A DNA stretch of 35,511 nucleotides from Tersicoccus phoenicis (GCF_001968835.1 NZ_MRDE01000115.1:1-35511), one strand, 5' to 3'; positions 8,678 to 16,785 are shown, numbered from the stretch's first letter. Program-made: numbers and translations. The notes: generated by a model from the sequence alone, not told the origin.

Positions 8678-11600
8678 TTGGTCACCTCGGCCGTCATGGT
8701 GGTGCTCTTCATGCCGAGGTTCTTGACGACCGTGTGAATCTGGCCGAACTGAGCATCGGTGATGTCCAGGGCGGGAGCGAAACGGAAGACGAGGGTGACC
8801 TCGCCCGCTACCTTGTTCGCTCCGGCGATGGACTTCTTCACATGGTTGTACGCGGACTGGAAGTCCTGACGGTCTGCGGTGCCCTGGAACTGGACTCCGC
8901 CGTTGACTCCCTTGAACTCGGCGCGGATCGTCGCACGAACGGTGATGTGCTGCTTTTGCAGCATGCCGAGCGCTGCCACGGCGAGGTCGATGTCGCTGGT
9001 GCCTGAGGCCTCGTCGGCGGTGACCTTCAAGGTCATCGTGCTCACCGTCGGGACCGTGAAGTCCGAAATCTGATCGAGGAGGCTCTGCATTGCCGCACCG
9101 CCCGGGCCGGCTGCATTGAAGGTCTTCGAGTTCGGAGTGCGGGTCGGCACCTCGATCTCTTGCGCGTCGGCTGCTTCTCTGCCGAGGATGCGCAGGCCGT
9201 CGAGTCCCTTGTCCTTGATCGCAGACGGCGACAGCGCTCGCACGCCCGGTGCGGGCTCTGCATCGAGGACAACAAACCACTTGTAGTCGCTGGCTTGTAC
9301 CGCAGTGGCGAGCAACTCCAAGACGTCGGTCTTGGTGGGCTCACCGCCGCACTGTGCTTCGAGGCGGGAGCGAATCTCGGCTCCGGTGAGGTCATCGTTG
9401 GTGATGACGGCACGCAAGTCGGTCTGGGTCGGCTTGCGAACGAGCAGGCCTCTTGACTGTGCTTCGGAAGCAGTCATCACCTCGGCATCAGGCTTCATCT
9501 CGGGCGAGAACCCGGCCATCGTGCTTGCCGTGTAAGTCTTCCCCGTGCCTGCGTCGTAGTAGACCCAGTTCTCGTTCTTCACCCCGTTGACGATCGCTTC
9601 ACGAATCAGGTTCGGGTTGCGGACGATTTGGATCGTGTGGTCAGTCCAGAAGTAGTCGGCGATCGAGCGTGTGGTCGCGGAGCTTGCAGCGTGCCAGGTC
9701 TTCGACCGGAGGTACGAGGCCGTGAACGGACTGCTCCGAATCTTGTCTTCGTCTTCGAGCAAGCTCAATACCGCTGAGGTCGCATTCTTCGTGTCCCCCT
9801 GTGCCTGGGCCGGGAGCTCACGGTGGCGGAGATACCCGGTCGCTTTGTCGCCAGAAGGAAAGTAGATGTGCTTGTAACAGCGGGTCACCGCGATACGGGC
9901 GTTGAGCGTGGCTTCCTTGTTGTAGACCTCTACCTTCTTGCGAACTTCGTCGCTGAACTGTGCGAGTCGAGCGGCGTCGCTGGCGAGGTTGCTGGATGCG
10001 ATCAAAGCTCGTGCTCGGTCTTTCAGCACTTCGACTTGCTCTTCGTCGGGGACTGCGAACACCACGGCATTGCGGTAGGTCCGCGGGCTGCCGACCGAGC
10101 CGACCTTGTCCAGCATCTCAACGACCGCGGCAGGTGGCTGCTCTGCGCTCTTCTGCGTGACGGCCACGACGTTGTAGTCAAGCACGACCACTCTCAGGCC
10201 CGCTTCGTCGTGGACCTCGGCAGGACCTGACGGGAAATGCACAGCTTTGGCGCCACCATCGTTGGCGAACGCATTGCGGATGAGCGTGTCGACCATCGCC
10301 GCAACAGCGGTATTGGCGACGTTGCGCTTCTCGGTCTCGATGATGGCGTTAACGTTCGGCTCGATGTTGAAGCGCCACCGCCCACCGTCGAACGATAGAT
10401 GCCAGAAGACCTTTTCGGATTCCGTGAGTGCCTTCTCGAAGATGGCGGTGTCTTCGCCTGGGCGGAGCGTGCCGACGATCCAATCGTTGCGGCCGGCCCC
10501 TGCGGTCGCCACCATTTCGAGCGAATGTGTGAACACGGTGCGTGCGACACGGGTGGTGTAGGCAGGTTTGCCAGGGAAGACATCCGCGTCCACCGCTGCG
10601 GAGTGCGACTGTTTGCCTGCGAAGTCTCCCTCGGCCACAGACGCGTACTCGGACCGTCCGAGACCATCCGTGAGGTGGTTCAGCACCGGGTCGTTGTCAT
10701 AGTCGATGTCACCAACGTTGATGGTCGCGGTGTCATCATTCGTCGCGTAGATGTGTGCCACAACCTCAGCCAGCAACTTCAACGCGCCTCTTGCTCGCTG
10801 GAACTGTGTGATGTTGCCAAGGCGCTTGTCCAGGACACGGACGAGCTCGGGGTGGAACGGGTACGTCTTGGTGACCAGCTCGCCGTAGGTCGCAGGATGT
10901 TCGGCACCGCCCGCCAACTGCTCGGTCTTGCCGAGTGTCTCGTACAGGTCTCGGTAGGCGTCACCAGCAGCGGTCGCGGCAGTTTGATCGACAGAGGCAA
11001 AGATGCGCTTCTTGAGGATTTCGCCGATCTCATTGTCGTCGGCAGGGCGGATCACCGCAGACGGTTGCACGGCGCGGGTCAGTACGTCCCCGGTCTCTTC
11101 CGCTGCCTTGACCGAGGCGGCGTTCGCCGCGTCGGCCCGTTCTTTCTCGTCGCCGGTGAGGTCGCTGATCTCGGTGGTCTCTGCACCGAAGGCGTTGGTG
11201 GTGGCCGCCAGGGTGATGATGACTGAGACCCGATTGGTCGGGTCAGACGCGACCTCGAACAGGTTCCCCAGGAACACCGGGATCGCGCGGGCCATGCGAC
11301 GCACGTCCTCGCTGCCCGAGGACGACACCGCTCGCAGGTACTTGGCGATCTCGTCCACGATGACGATCGTTGGCCTGCCGCCGAACGCCGCCTTGATGGT
11401 TCCTGTTCCCGGCGCCGTACGCTCGGCGTCATTGGCAGCCATCACAGAGAAGGCGTCGTTACCGATCTGAGCGGCCATCTCGCCCCACAGCGTGTAGGTG
11501 CGGTGGCCATCAGTGTCGACCCCAGCGGTGGGGTCGAGAGCATCGCCGACGAGCGCGGCAACCTGAACAGCACCGTCCGGAAGCAGGCTTGGGTCGATGA

Positions 11601-11952
11601 ACTCTGCGATGTTGGCAGGTCGCGCCCCGCCGGCCAGGTGGTAGACCGCTGTGAGGCCGTGGGTCTTGCCGCCACCAAAGGAGGTGGTGGGCCGCAAGAC
11701 CCCGTTCTCTCCCGCCACGCCTTTCGCCCCAGTGATACGACCAAAGGTCTTGGTGAGAAGGGTCTTCAACCCGGAAGTCGGGTACGTCTGAGCGAAGAAG
11801 GCCTCGGCGTCGCCGTACACCGGGTAGTGCTCGGCGTCACGTACAACCTTGTCGAGCTGAGCTGCGAAGTGGTTGTCGGCGAGACCGCCCTGCAGCACAT
11901 CCTCTCGTGGTACACAGGCGGTACGCAGCGGGATCAAACTCAAGTCGCTCAT
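8674..11952 (-). CDS. DUF499 AAA-type ATPase of a defence operon
   Basis: This 1092-residue protein has a Walker A of the form TTSFGGGKTHGL near 89-100 and a Walker B PTIVIVDEIAKYL near 194-206, as in DUF499 proteins. The fold resembles large P-loop ATPases such as BrxC/PglY of BREX. The C-terminal third contains a repeat-like beta/alpha segment (TMTLKVTADEASG, TVRATIRAEFKG, EVTLVFRFAP) that may bind partners. DUF499 genes are known to travel with DUF1156 methyltransferases and helicases in defence islands. Its exact role is unknown; it probably couples ATP hydrolysis to DNA or phage sensing. The ATG at 11952 has a purine-rich AAGGAAGA upstream. It is separated by 61 bases from the HTH gene and overlaps the next gene by GTGA. 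Confidence 0.88.
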   Translation of the reverse strand: MSDLSLIPLRTACVPREDVLQGGLADNHFAAQLDKVVRDAEHYPVYGDAEAFFAQTYPTSGLKTLLTKTFGRITGAKGVAGENGVLRPTTSFGGGKTHGLTAVYHLAGGARPANIAEFIDPSLLPDGAVQVAALVGDALDPTAGVDTDGHRTYTLWGEMAAQIGNDAFSVMAANDAERTAPGTGTIKAAFGGRPTIVIVDEIAKYLRAVSSSGSEDVRRMARAIPVFLGNLFEVASDPTNRVSVIITLAATTNAFGAETTEISDLTGDEKERADAANAASVKAAEETGDVLTRAVQPSAVIRPADDNEIGEILKKRIFASVDQTAATAAGDAYRDLYETLGKTEQLAGGAEHPATYGELVTKTYPFHPELVRVLDKRLGNITQFQRARGALKLLAEVVAHIYATNDDTATINVGDIDYDNDPVLNHLTDGLGRSEYASVAEGDFAGKQSHSAAVDADVFPGKPAYTTRVARTVFTHSLEMVATAGAGRNDWIVGTLRPGEDTAIFEKALTESEKVFWHLSFDGGRWRFNIEPNVNAIIETEKRNVANTAVAAMVDTLIRNAFANDGGAKAVHFPSGPAEVHDEAGLRVVVLDYNVVAVTQKSAEQPPAAVVEMLDKVGSVGSPRTYRNAVVFAVPDEEQVEVLKDRARALIASSNLASDAARLAQFSDEVRKKVEVYNKEATLNARIAVTRCYKHIYFPSGDKATGYLRHRELPAQAQGDTKNATSAVLSLLEDEDKIRSSPFTASYLRSKTWHAASSATTRSIADYFWTDHTIQIVRNPNLIREAIVNGVKNENWVYYDAGTGKTYTASTMAGFSPEMKPDAEVMTASEAQSRGLLVRKPTQTDLRAVITNDDLTGAEIRSRLEAQCGGEPTKTDVLELLATAVQASDYKWFVVLDAEPAPGVRALSPSAIKDKGLDGLRILGREAADAQEIEVPTRTPNSKTFNAAGPGGAAMQSLLDQISDFTVPTVSTMTLKVTADEASGTSDIDLAVAALGMLQKQHITVRATIRAEFKGVNGGVQFQGTADRQDFQSAYNHVKKSIAGANKVAGEVTLVFRFAPALDITDAQFGQIHTVVKNLGMKSTTMTAEVTK

Positions 11953-12013
11953 ATGTCTTCCTTCTCAAACCAACTGCAAGCGGTGGAGCTCGCACGATTC
12001 GCTACCTCGCGCG

Positions 12014-12202
12014 TCACTTGTCGCCCTCCGATGCAGCGTGGCCGTTTCGCACCCAGTCATCCACTTCGCTGGCCTGGAACTTCCAGAGGCGCCCGACCTT
12101 GTGCGCGGGCATGGCCTTCTCGGCGATCCAGGTGTAGACGGTGTCTTTGGTGATCCCAAGGTGGGCGGCGATGTCGTCGGCAGACAGCCAAGGCTCAGCC
12201 AC
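12014..12202 (-). CDS. Excisionase-type helix-turn-helix protein
   Basis: This 62-residue protein has the layout of the MerR-like/excisionase HTH family: WLSADDIAAHLGITKDTVY forms the helix-turn-helix and KVGRLWKFQASEVDDWV forms the wing and last helix. The GTG start at 12202 is supported by a strong GGAGG seven bases upstream. It is the first gene of the defence operon, so it may autoregulate the operon or act as a small DNA-binding adaptor of the system. It is less likely to be a true recombination directionality factor, since no integrase lies next to it. A TAGGCT hexamer about 50 bases upstream (antisense of 12248-12253) could be a -10 element, but I see no good -35. Confidence 0.85.
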   Translation of the reverse strand: MAEPWLSADDIAAHLGITKDTVYTWIAEKAMPAHKVGRLWKFQASEVDDWVRNGHAASEGDK

Positions 12203-12296
12203 GTTGGTCCTCCCTCGCTCCTTGGCCAGTCAGGCCGGCAGTCGCAAGCCTACCGGAGAGATGCCGTTTGAGTTGGGTTTTTGCGGGCGTGGTGGG

Positions 12297-13436
12297 TCAA
12301 GGTGGGTCGCGCCGGGCCGAGAGCCACGTGGTCACTGACATATGCCACCGATCGGGGCAGGCGTTCCAGCAGAGGGTGTGGCCGGCGTCGAAGGTCTCCA
12401 GCTCGATGAGGTCCGGGCGGGCGTCTCGGAGTGCTTGTGAGAGCCGGATCGGCGCGGAGTCGTCTCGGGTGCCGTGTAGGACCAGGGTCGGCGTCGCGAG
12501 GTCTGCGGTTCGTGCGGTCCAGTCGAAGGAGCGGAGCGGGATGCGGCCCGGCAAGCCAACTGCGCGAGCCAACGGCGCGAGGGTGAGCCACGGGATCGCG
12601 AGGTGTCCGGCTGCGGCGGGCAGTCCGCTTCGGGCGCAGTTGGTCTTGATGACTCCTGTCCAGTTGAGGACTGGTGAGTCGAGGACGAGCGCGGCGATCA
12701 GCCCCTCGTGCCGAGGCTGGTCGGCGAGTTGGAGCGCGATGGCGGCACCCATCGACCAGCCGAAGATCACGATTCGCTGCGCTCCGCGTCGGACGGCATA
12801 CCCGATGGCCTCGTCAACGTCGATCGTCTCGGCGTCGCCGAGGGTTGAGTGGCCGGTGCCTTCGCGCGGCCCTTCTGCGGTGTTGCGATAGCTGACGACC
12901 AAGGAGGTGTAGCCGAGCTCGGCCGCGGCGAGGACGCCACGGAGGGTACCGGCCCGGGTGCTGCCGAGGCCGTGGATGTGGATCGCCCAGGTGGCAGGGT
13001 CACCGTCGGTGCGCCAGGCCGGGCATGGTCCTGCGGGGGTCGTGATGGTGATGTTGCGGGCGTCGAGCCCGGCGTCGGCTGGGGTGGCGTAGTAGATGCC
13101 GCTCCACGAGGCACGGTCGCCGGTCTTCGGCGTGAGACCCGGTGCAATGCCGGTGATCCTGCGAGCGACGCGAGTAGGTCCGCGATCGATGATCTCTGCG
13201 GAGAGTTGTGCCCAGCCGCCGTGCTCGAACCAGAGGTTGTAGATGCCGACGGCGATGGTTTGATCGGTGCGGTCGAGCACGATCAGGTCGCCGCTGCCGT
13301 CGTGCTCGACTCCTCGGATGGTGAGGTCGAACGTGCGCGGACCGACGGGCGCAGTCAGCCGGCGGGCAATCATCCACCCGACGCCTGCGGCGGCTGCTGT
13401 CGCGATCCCGACTCCAAGGGCGAGGCGGCGGATCAC
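12297..13436 (-). CDS. Membrane-anchored alpha/beta hydrolase
   Basis: This 379-residue protein begins VIRRLALGVGIATAAAAGVGWMIA, a single N-terminal membrane segment or signal anchor. The rest is an alpha/beta hydrolase: oxyanion loop near HIHGLGS, nucleophile elbow FGWSMGA (Ser near 228), acid in HGTRDDSAP (Asp 325 or 326) and base in FDAGHT (His near 353). A beta-rich segment of about 120 residues lies between anchor and hydrolase core. The substrate is unknown; esters, lactones or lipids are possible. The GTG start overlaps the stop of the membrane-protein gene in a GTGA quartet. It is the last gene of the regulator-protease-membrane protein-hydrolase cassette, so a role in making, releasing or destroying a signal is possible but unproven. 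Confidence 0.85.
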   Translation of the reverse strand: MIRRLALGVGIATAAAAGVGWMIARRLTAPVGPRTFDLTIRGVEHDGSGDLIVLDRTDQTIAVGIYNLWFEHGGWAQLSAEIIDRGPTRVARRITGIAPGLTPKTGDRASWSGIYYATPADAGLDARNITITTPAGPCPAWRTDGDPATWAIHIHGLGSTRAGTLRGVLAAAELGYTSLVVSYRNTAEGPREGTGHSTLGDAETIDVDEAIGYAVRRGAQRIVIFGWSMGAAIALQLADQPRHEGLIAALVLDSPVLNWTGVIKTNCARSGLPAAAGHLAIPWLTLAPLARAVGLPGRIPLRSFDWTARTADLATPTLVLHGTRDDSAPIRLSQALRDARPDLIELETFDAGHTLCWNACPDRWHMSVTTWLSARRDPP

Positions 13437-14440
13437 GAGCCAGCCTCCTCGCTCTGAGTCCGCGGCCCCGACGTCGTGGCGCGGTCGCATCCGAGGAGGT
13501 GGCTCTCGGCGCGATCGAGCAGGGTGCGTTCGGCTCTGCTGGTCTTGAAGGTGATGCGGGGGTCGATCATTGCGTCTCGGATTTCGACGATCACTCGGTG
13601 CAGGCATCCTTCGGGGTCTTCTGCGTTGACGGCGCGGGGGTCTGCTTGGCTCAGGCCGGGCCGTGCCTGTGTTGCGCGGTTCCATAGGGGTTTCAGTTGT
13701 GCCGCGAGGCCAGCGGTGCGCCTGCGACGCAGGTAGTGCTGGGCGCGTCGGACGGCGGGCTGCGCGGCGAACCCGGCGCAGAGGAACAGGAACGTCAGGA
13801 GCGAGAGTGGCGCGTAGGTGGGTTGGATGGCGTGCATGAGGTCGAGGCAGCCGGTGACGTGGGCGATGTCCATGACGATCACGGCGAGACACAGGGCGAC
13901 GCCGAAGGTCGATCCCAGGGTCAGCAGTCCTGCGGGCAGGTGTTGGATTCCGGTGCTGTGCCGGTACTGCCGGGCGGCGAGGACCATCATCGTGGCGATG
14001 ACGATGCCGCAGTAGACGAAGTTGATGATCGAGTAGACCGCCGTCGCCGGTTGCGCTCCGAGGTCGCTCATGAACCGGGTCGTGGTCGCGCCACGTTCGA
14101 TGAACAGGAACGCCGTGGTGATCGCGAGGAGAGAGATGGCGAGCATCGGGATACTCACTACAGCGCGAACGAGCCGGGGCCGGTACTCGCCGGTTCTCAT
14201 GACGCCTTGGCCGAGGAAGAACAGCCCGGTCATCAGCAGTGCGTCTGCGATCAGCGTGGCGAGGTTCGTGCCGCCGAGCAGCGGATCGACGGCGGTGTAG
14301 ATGGCATCGACGTTGAGCGTCATCGCGATGGCGATGGTGAGGGCTGCGTAGGTGATGCTGCGGTCGGCGCGTTTGCGGCGGAAGATGAGCAGGCTCGCCA
14401 CGAGCGCCCACATGAGCGTCGCGACGAGCGTCTGGATCAT
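13433..14440 (-). CDS. Multi-pass membrane protein (MAB_1171c / DUF6545-like)
   Basis: This 335-residue protein has about seven hydrophobic segments in the first 230 residues, beginning LVATLMWALVASLLIF at the N-terminus and ending near LSLLTFLFLCAGFAA. A hydrophilic C-terminal tail of about 100 residues follows (RRAQHYLRRRRTAG onward). This matches the actinobacterial family annotated as MAB_1171c-type putative transporters (DUF6545), which commonly sit next to XRE regulators and ImmA/IrrE proteases. No transport function is established. A seven-helix sensor with a cytoplasmic tail is an equally good reading. The ATG at 14440 overlaps the protease stop (ATGA), and its own stop overlaps the hydrolase start. 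Confidence 0.78.
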   Translation of the reverse strand: MIQTLVATLMWALVASLLIFRRKRADRSITYAALTIAIAMTLNVDAIYTAVDPLLGGTNLATLIADALLMTGLFFLGQGVMRTGEYRPRLVRAVVSIPMLAISLLAITTAFLFIERGATTTRFMSDLGAQPATAVYSIINFVYCGIVIATMMVLAARQYRHSTGIQHLPAGLLTLGSTFGVALCLAVIVMDIAHVTGCLDLMHAIQPTYAPLSLLTFLFLCAGFAAQPAVRRAQHYLRRRRTAGLAAQLKPLWNRATQARPGLSQADPRAVNAEDPEGCLHRVIVEIRDAMIDPRITFKTSRAERTLLDRAESHLLGCDRATTSGPRTQSEEAGS

Positions 14441-14901
14441 CCGAAGACCTCCGAGTAGGCCGATTCGGCGAACACCGATCCTCGGATGCCGGCGGCGAGC
14501 CGGTCGGCGAGGGACTCGGCGGCGATCTCGGTTTCGCAGTCGATGTCTTGCCGTGTGAGCAGGCGGGCGCGGGTGTAGGGCGGGATGTTGGGCAGCAGCA
14601 CGTCCTCGGCTGGGCAGTCGTCCCCGTCGCAGTGACCGAGGATCATGTGCGCGAACTCGTGCAGCACGAACTGTTGCCGGTGCAGGGCTGAGTCGCTGCG
14701 GGCGTGGAGCACGAGGTCTTCGGTGTCGGTGACGAACCAGACCGCGCAGATGCCATCGTGGGTGTCGAGGTCTGCGAGTTCGACGACGCGGAGCCGGCGG
14801 TGTCGCCGGTTCTGTATGGCGTGGAGGAGGTCGTCGAGGGTGAAGGTGCTGCCGAGCTGTAGGCCCGCGACGGCCGCCGATACGGTCTGTTCGGTATTCA
14901 C
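14437..14901 (-). CDS. ImmA/IrrE-type metalloprotease
   Basis: This 154-residue protein carries the zinc-binding HExxH motif as HEFAHMILGH (residues 81-90) and a downstream acidic ligand region (CETEIAAESLADRL, near 122-135). That is the layout of the small COG2856/ImmA-IrrE peptidases. In ICEBs1, ImmA cleaves the XRE repressor ImmR and so triggers excision. Here the neighbouring upstream gene encodes an XRE regulator, so the same pairing is likely but inferred. It starts at a GTG (14901) preceded by a GAGAGGGG stretch. It lies 60 bases after the regulator stop, with an 8-bp inverted repeat (14929-14936 with 14956-14963) in the gap, and is coupled by ATGA to the membrane protein. Confidence 0.85.
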   Translation of the reverse strand: MNTEQTVSAAVAGLQLGSTFTLDDLLHAIQNRRHRRLRVVELADLDTHDGICAVWFVTDTEDLVLHARSDSALHRQQFVLHEFAHMILGHCDGDDCPAEDVLLPNIPPYTRARLLTRQDIDCETEIAAESLADRLAAGIRGSVFAESAYSEVFG

Positions 14902-14961
14902 GGTTCGCCCCTCTCAGCGGGGAGCAGGGACCGGTATCGGCTTCGCGTCGCGCGGTACCGG

Positions 14962-15393
14962 TCAGTGCTCGGGCATGGGTGTCATTTCCTCGTCCAGGAA
15001 CTTGGTGATGGCGTGGAGTGCTTTCGGCGAGATGTCACCGAGGGTGCGGGCGGCGTAGGACTTCACCTTCGCGGCCCGCATGGAACGAACCATGTCGAGC
15101 TGCGCGGAAACCTTCTCAGGCGTGGCCGCGCCGTCCTCACCCATCAGGAAGGCCTCATCGACGTCGAAGAACGCCGCGAGGCCCTCGAAGACGGCGGCGT
15201 CTTGGACGTAGCGGTGGCCGTTGACCATGTACGTCCAGCGCGACCGGGACAGGTTGGTGCCTCGTTCTTTGAGGAAGTCCGCGATCTGCGAGTAGGTCGG
15301 CTCAGTACCGGACTCGGCGACGGCAACGTCCATCAGGAGACGCAGACGCTTGGCGAGGTCTTCGGCCGCAGCCTGGCTCTCGTCTTCGGTCAT
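14962..15393 (-). CDS. XRE-family helix-turn-helix regulator, likely repressor of the element
   Basis: This 143-residue protein has an HTH at about residues 33-83: TYSQIADFLKERG, then LSRSRWTYMVNGH as recognition helix region, then VFEGLAAFFDVDEAFLMG. The layout recalls EspR-type and other actinobacterial XRE proteins with a helical C-terminal half (ISPKALHAITKFLDEE). I chose the ATG at 15393 because GAAGGGGGT lies at proper spacing upstream. A longer frame to 15561 would translate through the operator region and is rejected. Upstream is a good promoter (-35 TTGATT, 17 bp, -10 TAGGTT) overlapped by palindromic sites, which suggests autorepression. The divergent transfer operon shares those sites. 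Confidence 0.86.
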   Translation of the reverse strand: MTEDESQAAAEDLAKRLRLLMDVAVAESGTEPTYSQIADFLKERGTNLSRSRWTYMVNGHRYVQDAAVFEGLAAFFDVDEAFLMGEDGAATPEKVSAQLDMVRSMRAAKVKSYAARTLGDISPKALHAITKFLDEEMTPMPEH

Positions 15394-15469
15394 AGTCGGT
15401 GACCCCCTTCCCTTCGCGACGGGCAAGGCATCCATGTGATCCACCCCGGAGGGTGGTTGTGCATGCTCA

Positions 15470-15498
15470 AACCTACTCGTTGAGCATGCACAAATCAA
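15470..15498 (-). promoter_or_regulatory. Promoter of the XRE regulator cassette
   Basis: On the minus strand, TTGATT (antisense of 15493-15498) is followed by exactly 17 bases and TAGGTT (antisense of 15470-15475). This is a good vegetative actinobacterial promoter pointing at the regulator ATG, about 75 bases away. One operator fills the spacer and another begins at the -10, so a bound repressor would block polymerase. Confidence 0.65.
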
Positions 15499-15501
15499 GG
15501 C

Positions 15502-15531
15502 TTGCGCATGCTCAACGGTCGGTGTTAGAAC
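15502..15531 (+). promoter_or_regulatory. Candidate promoter of the transfer operon
   Basis: TTGCGC at 15502-15507, an 18-base spacer and TAGAAC at 15526-15531 form a weaker but plausible plus-strand promoter. Its -35 lies inside the third operator. The fourth operator (15548-15561) sits just downstream of the expected transcription start. Both positions fit repression. The leader to the first likely start is about 70 to 170 bases. Confidence 0.4.
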
Positions 15532-15705
15532 AGGACTTCGGGACATTTTGAGCATGCTCAATCCGGCGTCCCGGTCTCGGCTCGGGCTGCCTCAAGGAGG
15601 TGAACGATGTCCAGCTCACGGTCTGAGTGCGGGTGTTCGCGCCTACCTGCCAGGTGTACCGCCGCGCGCAACCTTGGCGCGGCCCGCGGAAGAGGAGGCC
15701 GGAGC

Positions 15706-16785
15706 ATGGCATCGAACGAGGACGCCCGCGCGGCGCGAGAGGCGAAGCTCGACGAGCTGCACGAGAAGCTGACCGGCGCGGTCGAGTCGCTGATCTCGGG
15801 CGACGACTGGCGGGAGGCGCTCGCCTTCGCGGCACGGTTCCGGTCGCGGTCGTTCAACAACACGATGCTGATCTGGGTGCAGCACGAAGCCGCGTTCGAG
15901 GCAGGCCGCGTGCCCGAACCCTTCCCGACTCTGGTTGCCGGGTACCGGCAGTGGCAGGGGCTGGGGCGGCAGGTGATGAAGGGCCAGCCGGGGTACATGA
16001 TCTTCGCGCCCGTGACGGGCCGGTTCGCCTCGTCCAATCCTGCCGATCCGAACTCCTGGCGTCGCTTGGGGCCGCGAGAGAAGCACAAGGTCAACGAGGT
16101 GGTGCGCTCGCGGATGGTCGGAGCGCGCCCGGCCTACGTGTGGGATGCCTCGCAGACCGACGGAGAGCCGCTGCCGGTGCCGCCGGCTCCGACGTTGCTG
16201 GAAGGCGAAGCACCGTCGGGGTTGTGGGAGGGGCTGGCCGGGCAGATTCGCGGCGCGGGGTTCGAGGTGTTGCGGGTGCCGCACGAGGGGATGATCTCCG
16301 GCGCGAACGGCCTTACGGACTACGAGGCGCGCACGGTCGCGGTGCGGGAGAACATGGACCATGCCGCGCAGGTCAAGACGCTCGCGCACGAGCTGGCGCA
16401 TGTCCTGATGCACGATCCCGACGACGAGGAGGCGCGGCAGCATCGCGGCATCCGCGAAGTCGAAGCCGAGTCCGTCGCGCTGATGATCGGTGCCGCGCAC
16501 GGCATGGACACTGCCGGGTACACGATCCCGTACGTCTCGACCTGGGCCGCCCGCGTGGACGGCCAAGAGCCCGTCCAGGTGGTGCAGGCCACCGGCGAAC
16601 GGGTGCGGAAGACCGCGCTGGCGATCCTCGACCAGCTCGACACGCTCCAGGTCGGCGACGGCACCCCGCCCGGCCTCGAACGCGACACCCCAAGTCCGCG
16701 CACCTCCCGCACGGCAGCGCGCGCGGTGGAGACCGATCGTCCGCGTGCTGCGCCAGTGCCCGAGCTGGCAGTGCGGGGGCTGTGA
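15706..16785 (+). CDS. ArdC-like antirestriction / M78-type metallopeptidase-domain protein
   Basis: This 359-residue protein has an ArdC-type N-terminal domain at about residues 10-110 (RFRSRSFNNTMLIWVQ, TLVAGYRQWQGLGRQVMKGQ). The C-terminal zinc-peptidase-like domain holds HELAHVLMH at 228-236 and EVEAES near 251-256. ArdC proteins of mobile elements bind single-stranded DNA and protect incoming DNA from restriction; that this protein does so is inferred. The start at 15706 has AGAGGAGG upstream and gives the expected MASNEDARAAREAK N-terminus. An in-frame ATG at 15607 has an even better ribosome site (AAGGAGGTGA at 15594-15603) and would add 33 residues rich in Cys and Arg; it may be the true start or an in-frame leader. 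It is the first gene of the transfer operon, and its stop overlaps the PrimPol start (TGATG). Confidence 0.83.
   Translation: MASNEDARAAREAKLDELHEKLTGAVESLISGDDWREALAFAARFRSRSFNNTMLIWVQHEAAFEAGRVPEPFPTLVAGYRQWQGLGRQVMKGQPGYMIFAPVTGRFASSNPADPNSWRRLGPREKHKVNEVVRSRMVGARPAYVWDASQTDGEPLPVPPAPTLLEGEAPSGLWEGLAGQIRGAGFEVLRVPHEGMISGANGLTDYEARTVAVRENMDHAAQVKTLAHELAHVLMHDPDDEEARQHRGIREVEAESVALMIGAAHGMDTAGYTIPYVSTWAARVDGQEPVQVVQATGERVRKTALAILDQLDTLQVGDGTPPGLERDTPSPRTSRTAARAVETDRPRAAPVPELAVRGL

Larger units (their letters stand above)
15457..15561. repeat. Four-copy palindromic operator array, TTGnGCATGCnCAA
   Basis: Four 14-bp sites are present: 15457-15470 (TTGTGCATGCTCAA), 15480-15493 (TTGAGCATGCACAA), 15502-15515 (TTGCGCATGCTCAA) and 15548-15561 (TTGAGCATGCTCAA, a perfect palindrome). 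The first two are exact inverted copies of each other with a 9-base spacer. Centre-to-centre distances are about 23, 22 and 46 bp, close to whole helical turns. They lie between the XRE regulator and the divergent transfer operon and overlap both candidate promoters. I read no further copy elsewhere in the window. The XRE protein is the likely ligand. Confidence 0.85.

Noticed and set aside
12014-12202. Excisionase (Xis) of the ICE
   Set aside because: No integrase is adjacent and the gene leads the defence operon; the HTH family is also common in regulators.
13437-14411. Upstream extension of the hydrolase frame to 704 codons
   Set aside because: The extension is Arg/His/Pro-rich shadow of the membrane-protein gene; the GTG at 13436 in a GTGA overlap is the better start.
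13697-14458. Plus-strand frame of 253 codons, Glu/Gly/Asp-rich
   Set aside because: It is antisense to the multi-pass membrane protein; composition is that of a high-GC shadow frame.
15394-15561. N-terminal extension of the XRE regulator to a start at 15561
   Set aside because: It would translate through operators and promoter; the ATG at 15393 has a proper ribosome site.
15457-15561. CRISPR-like array
   Set aside because: Only four 14-bp palindromic sites with short unequal spacers and no cas genes; it is an operator array.
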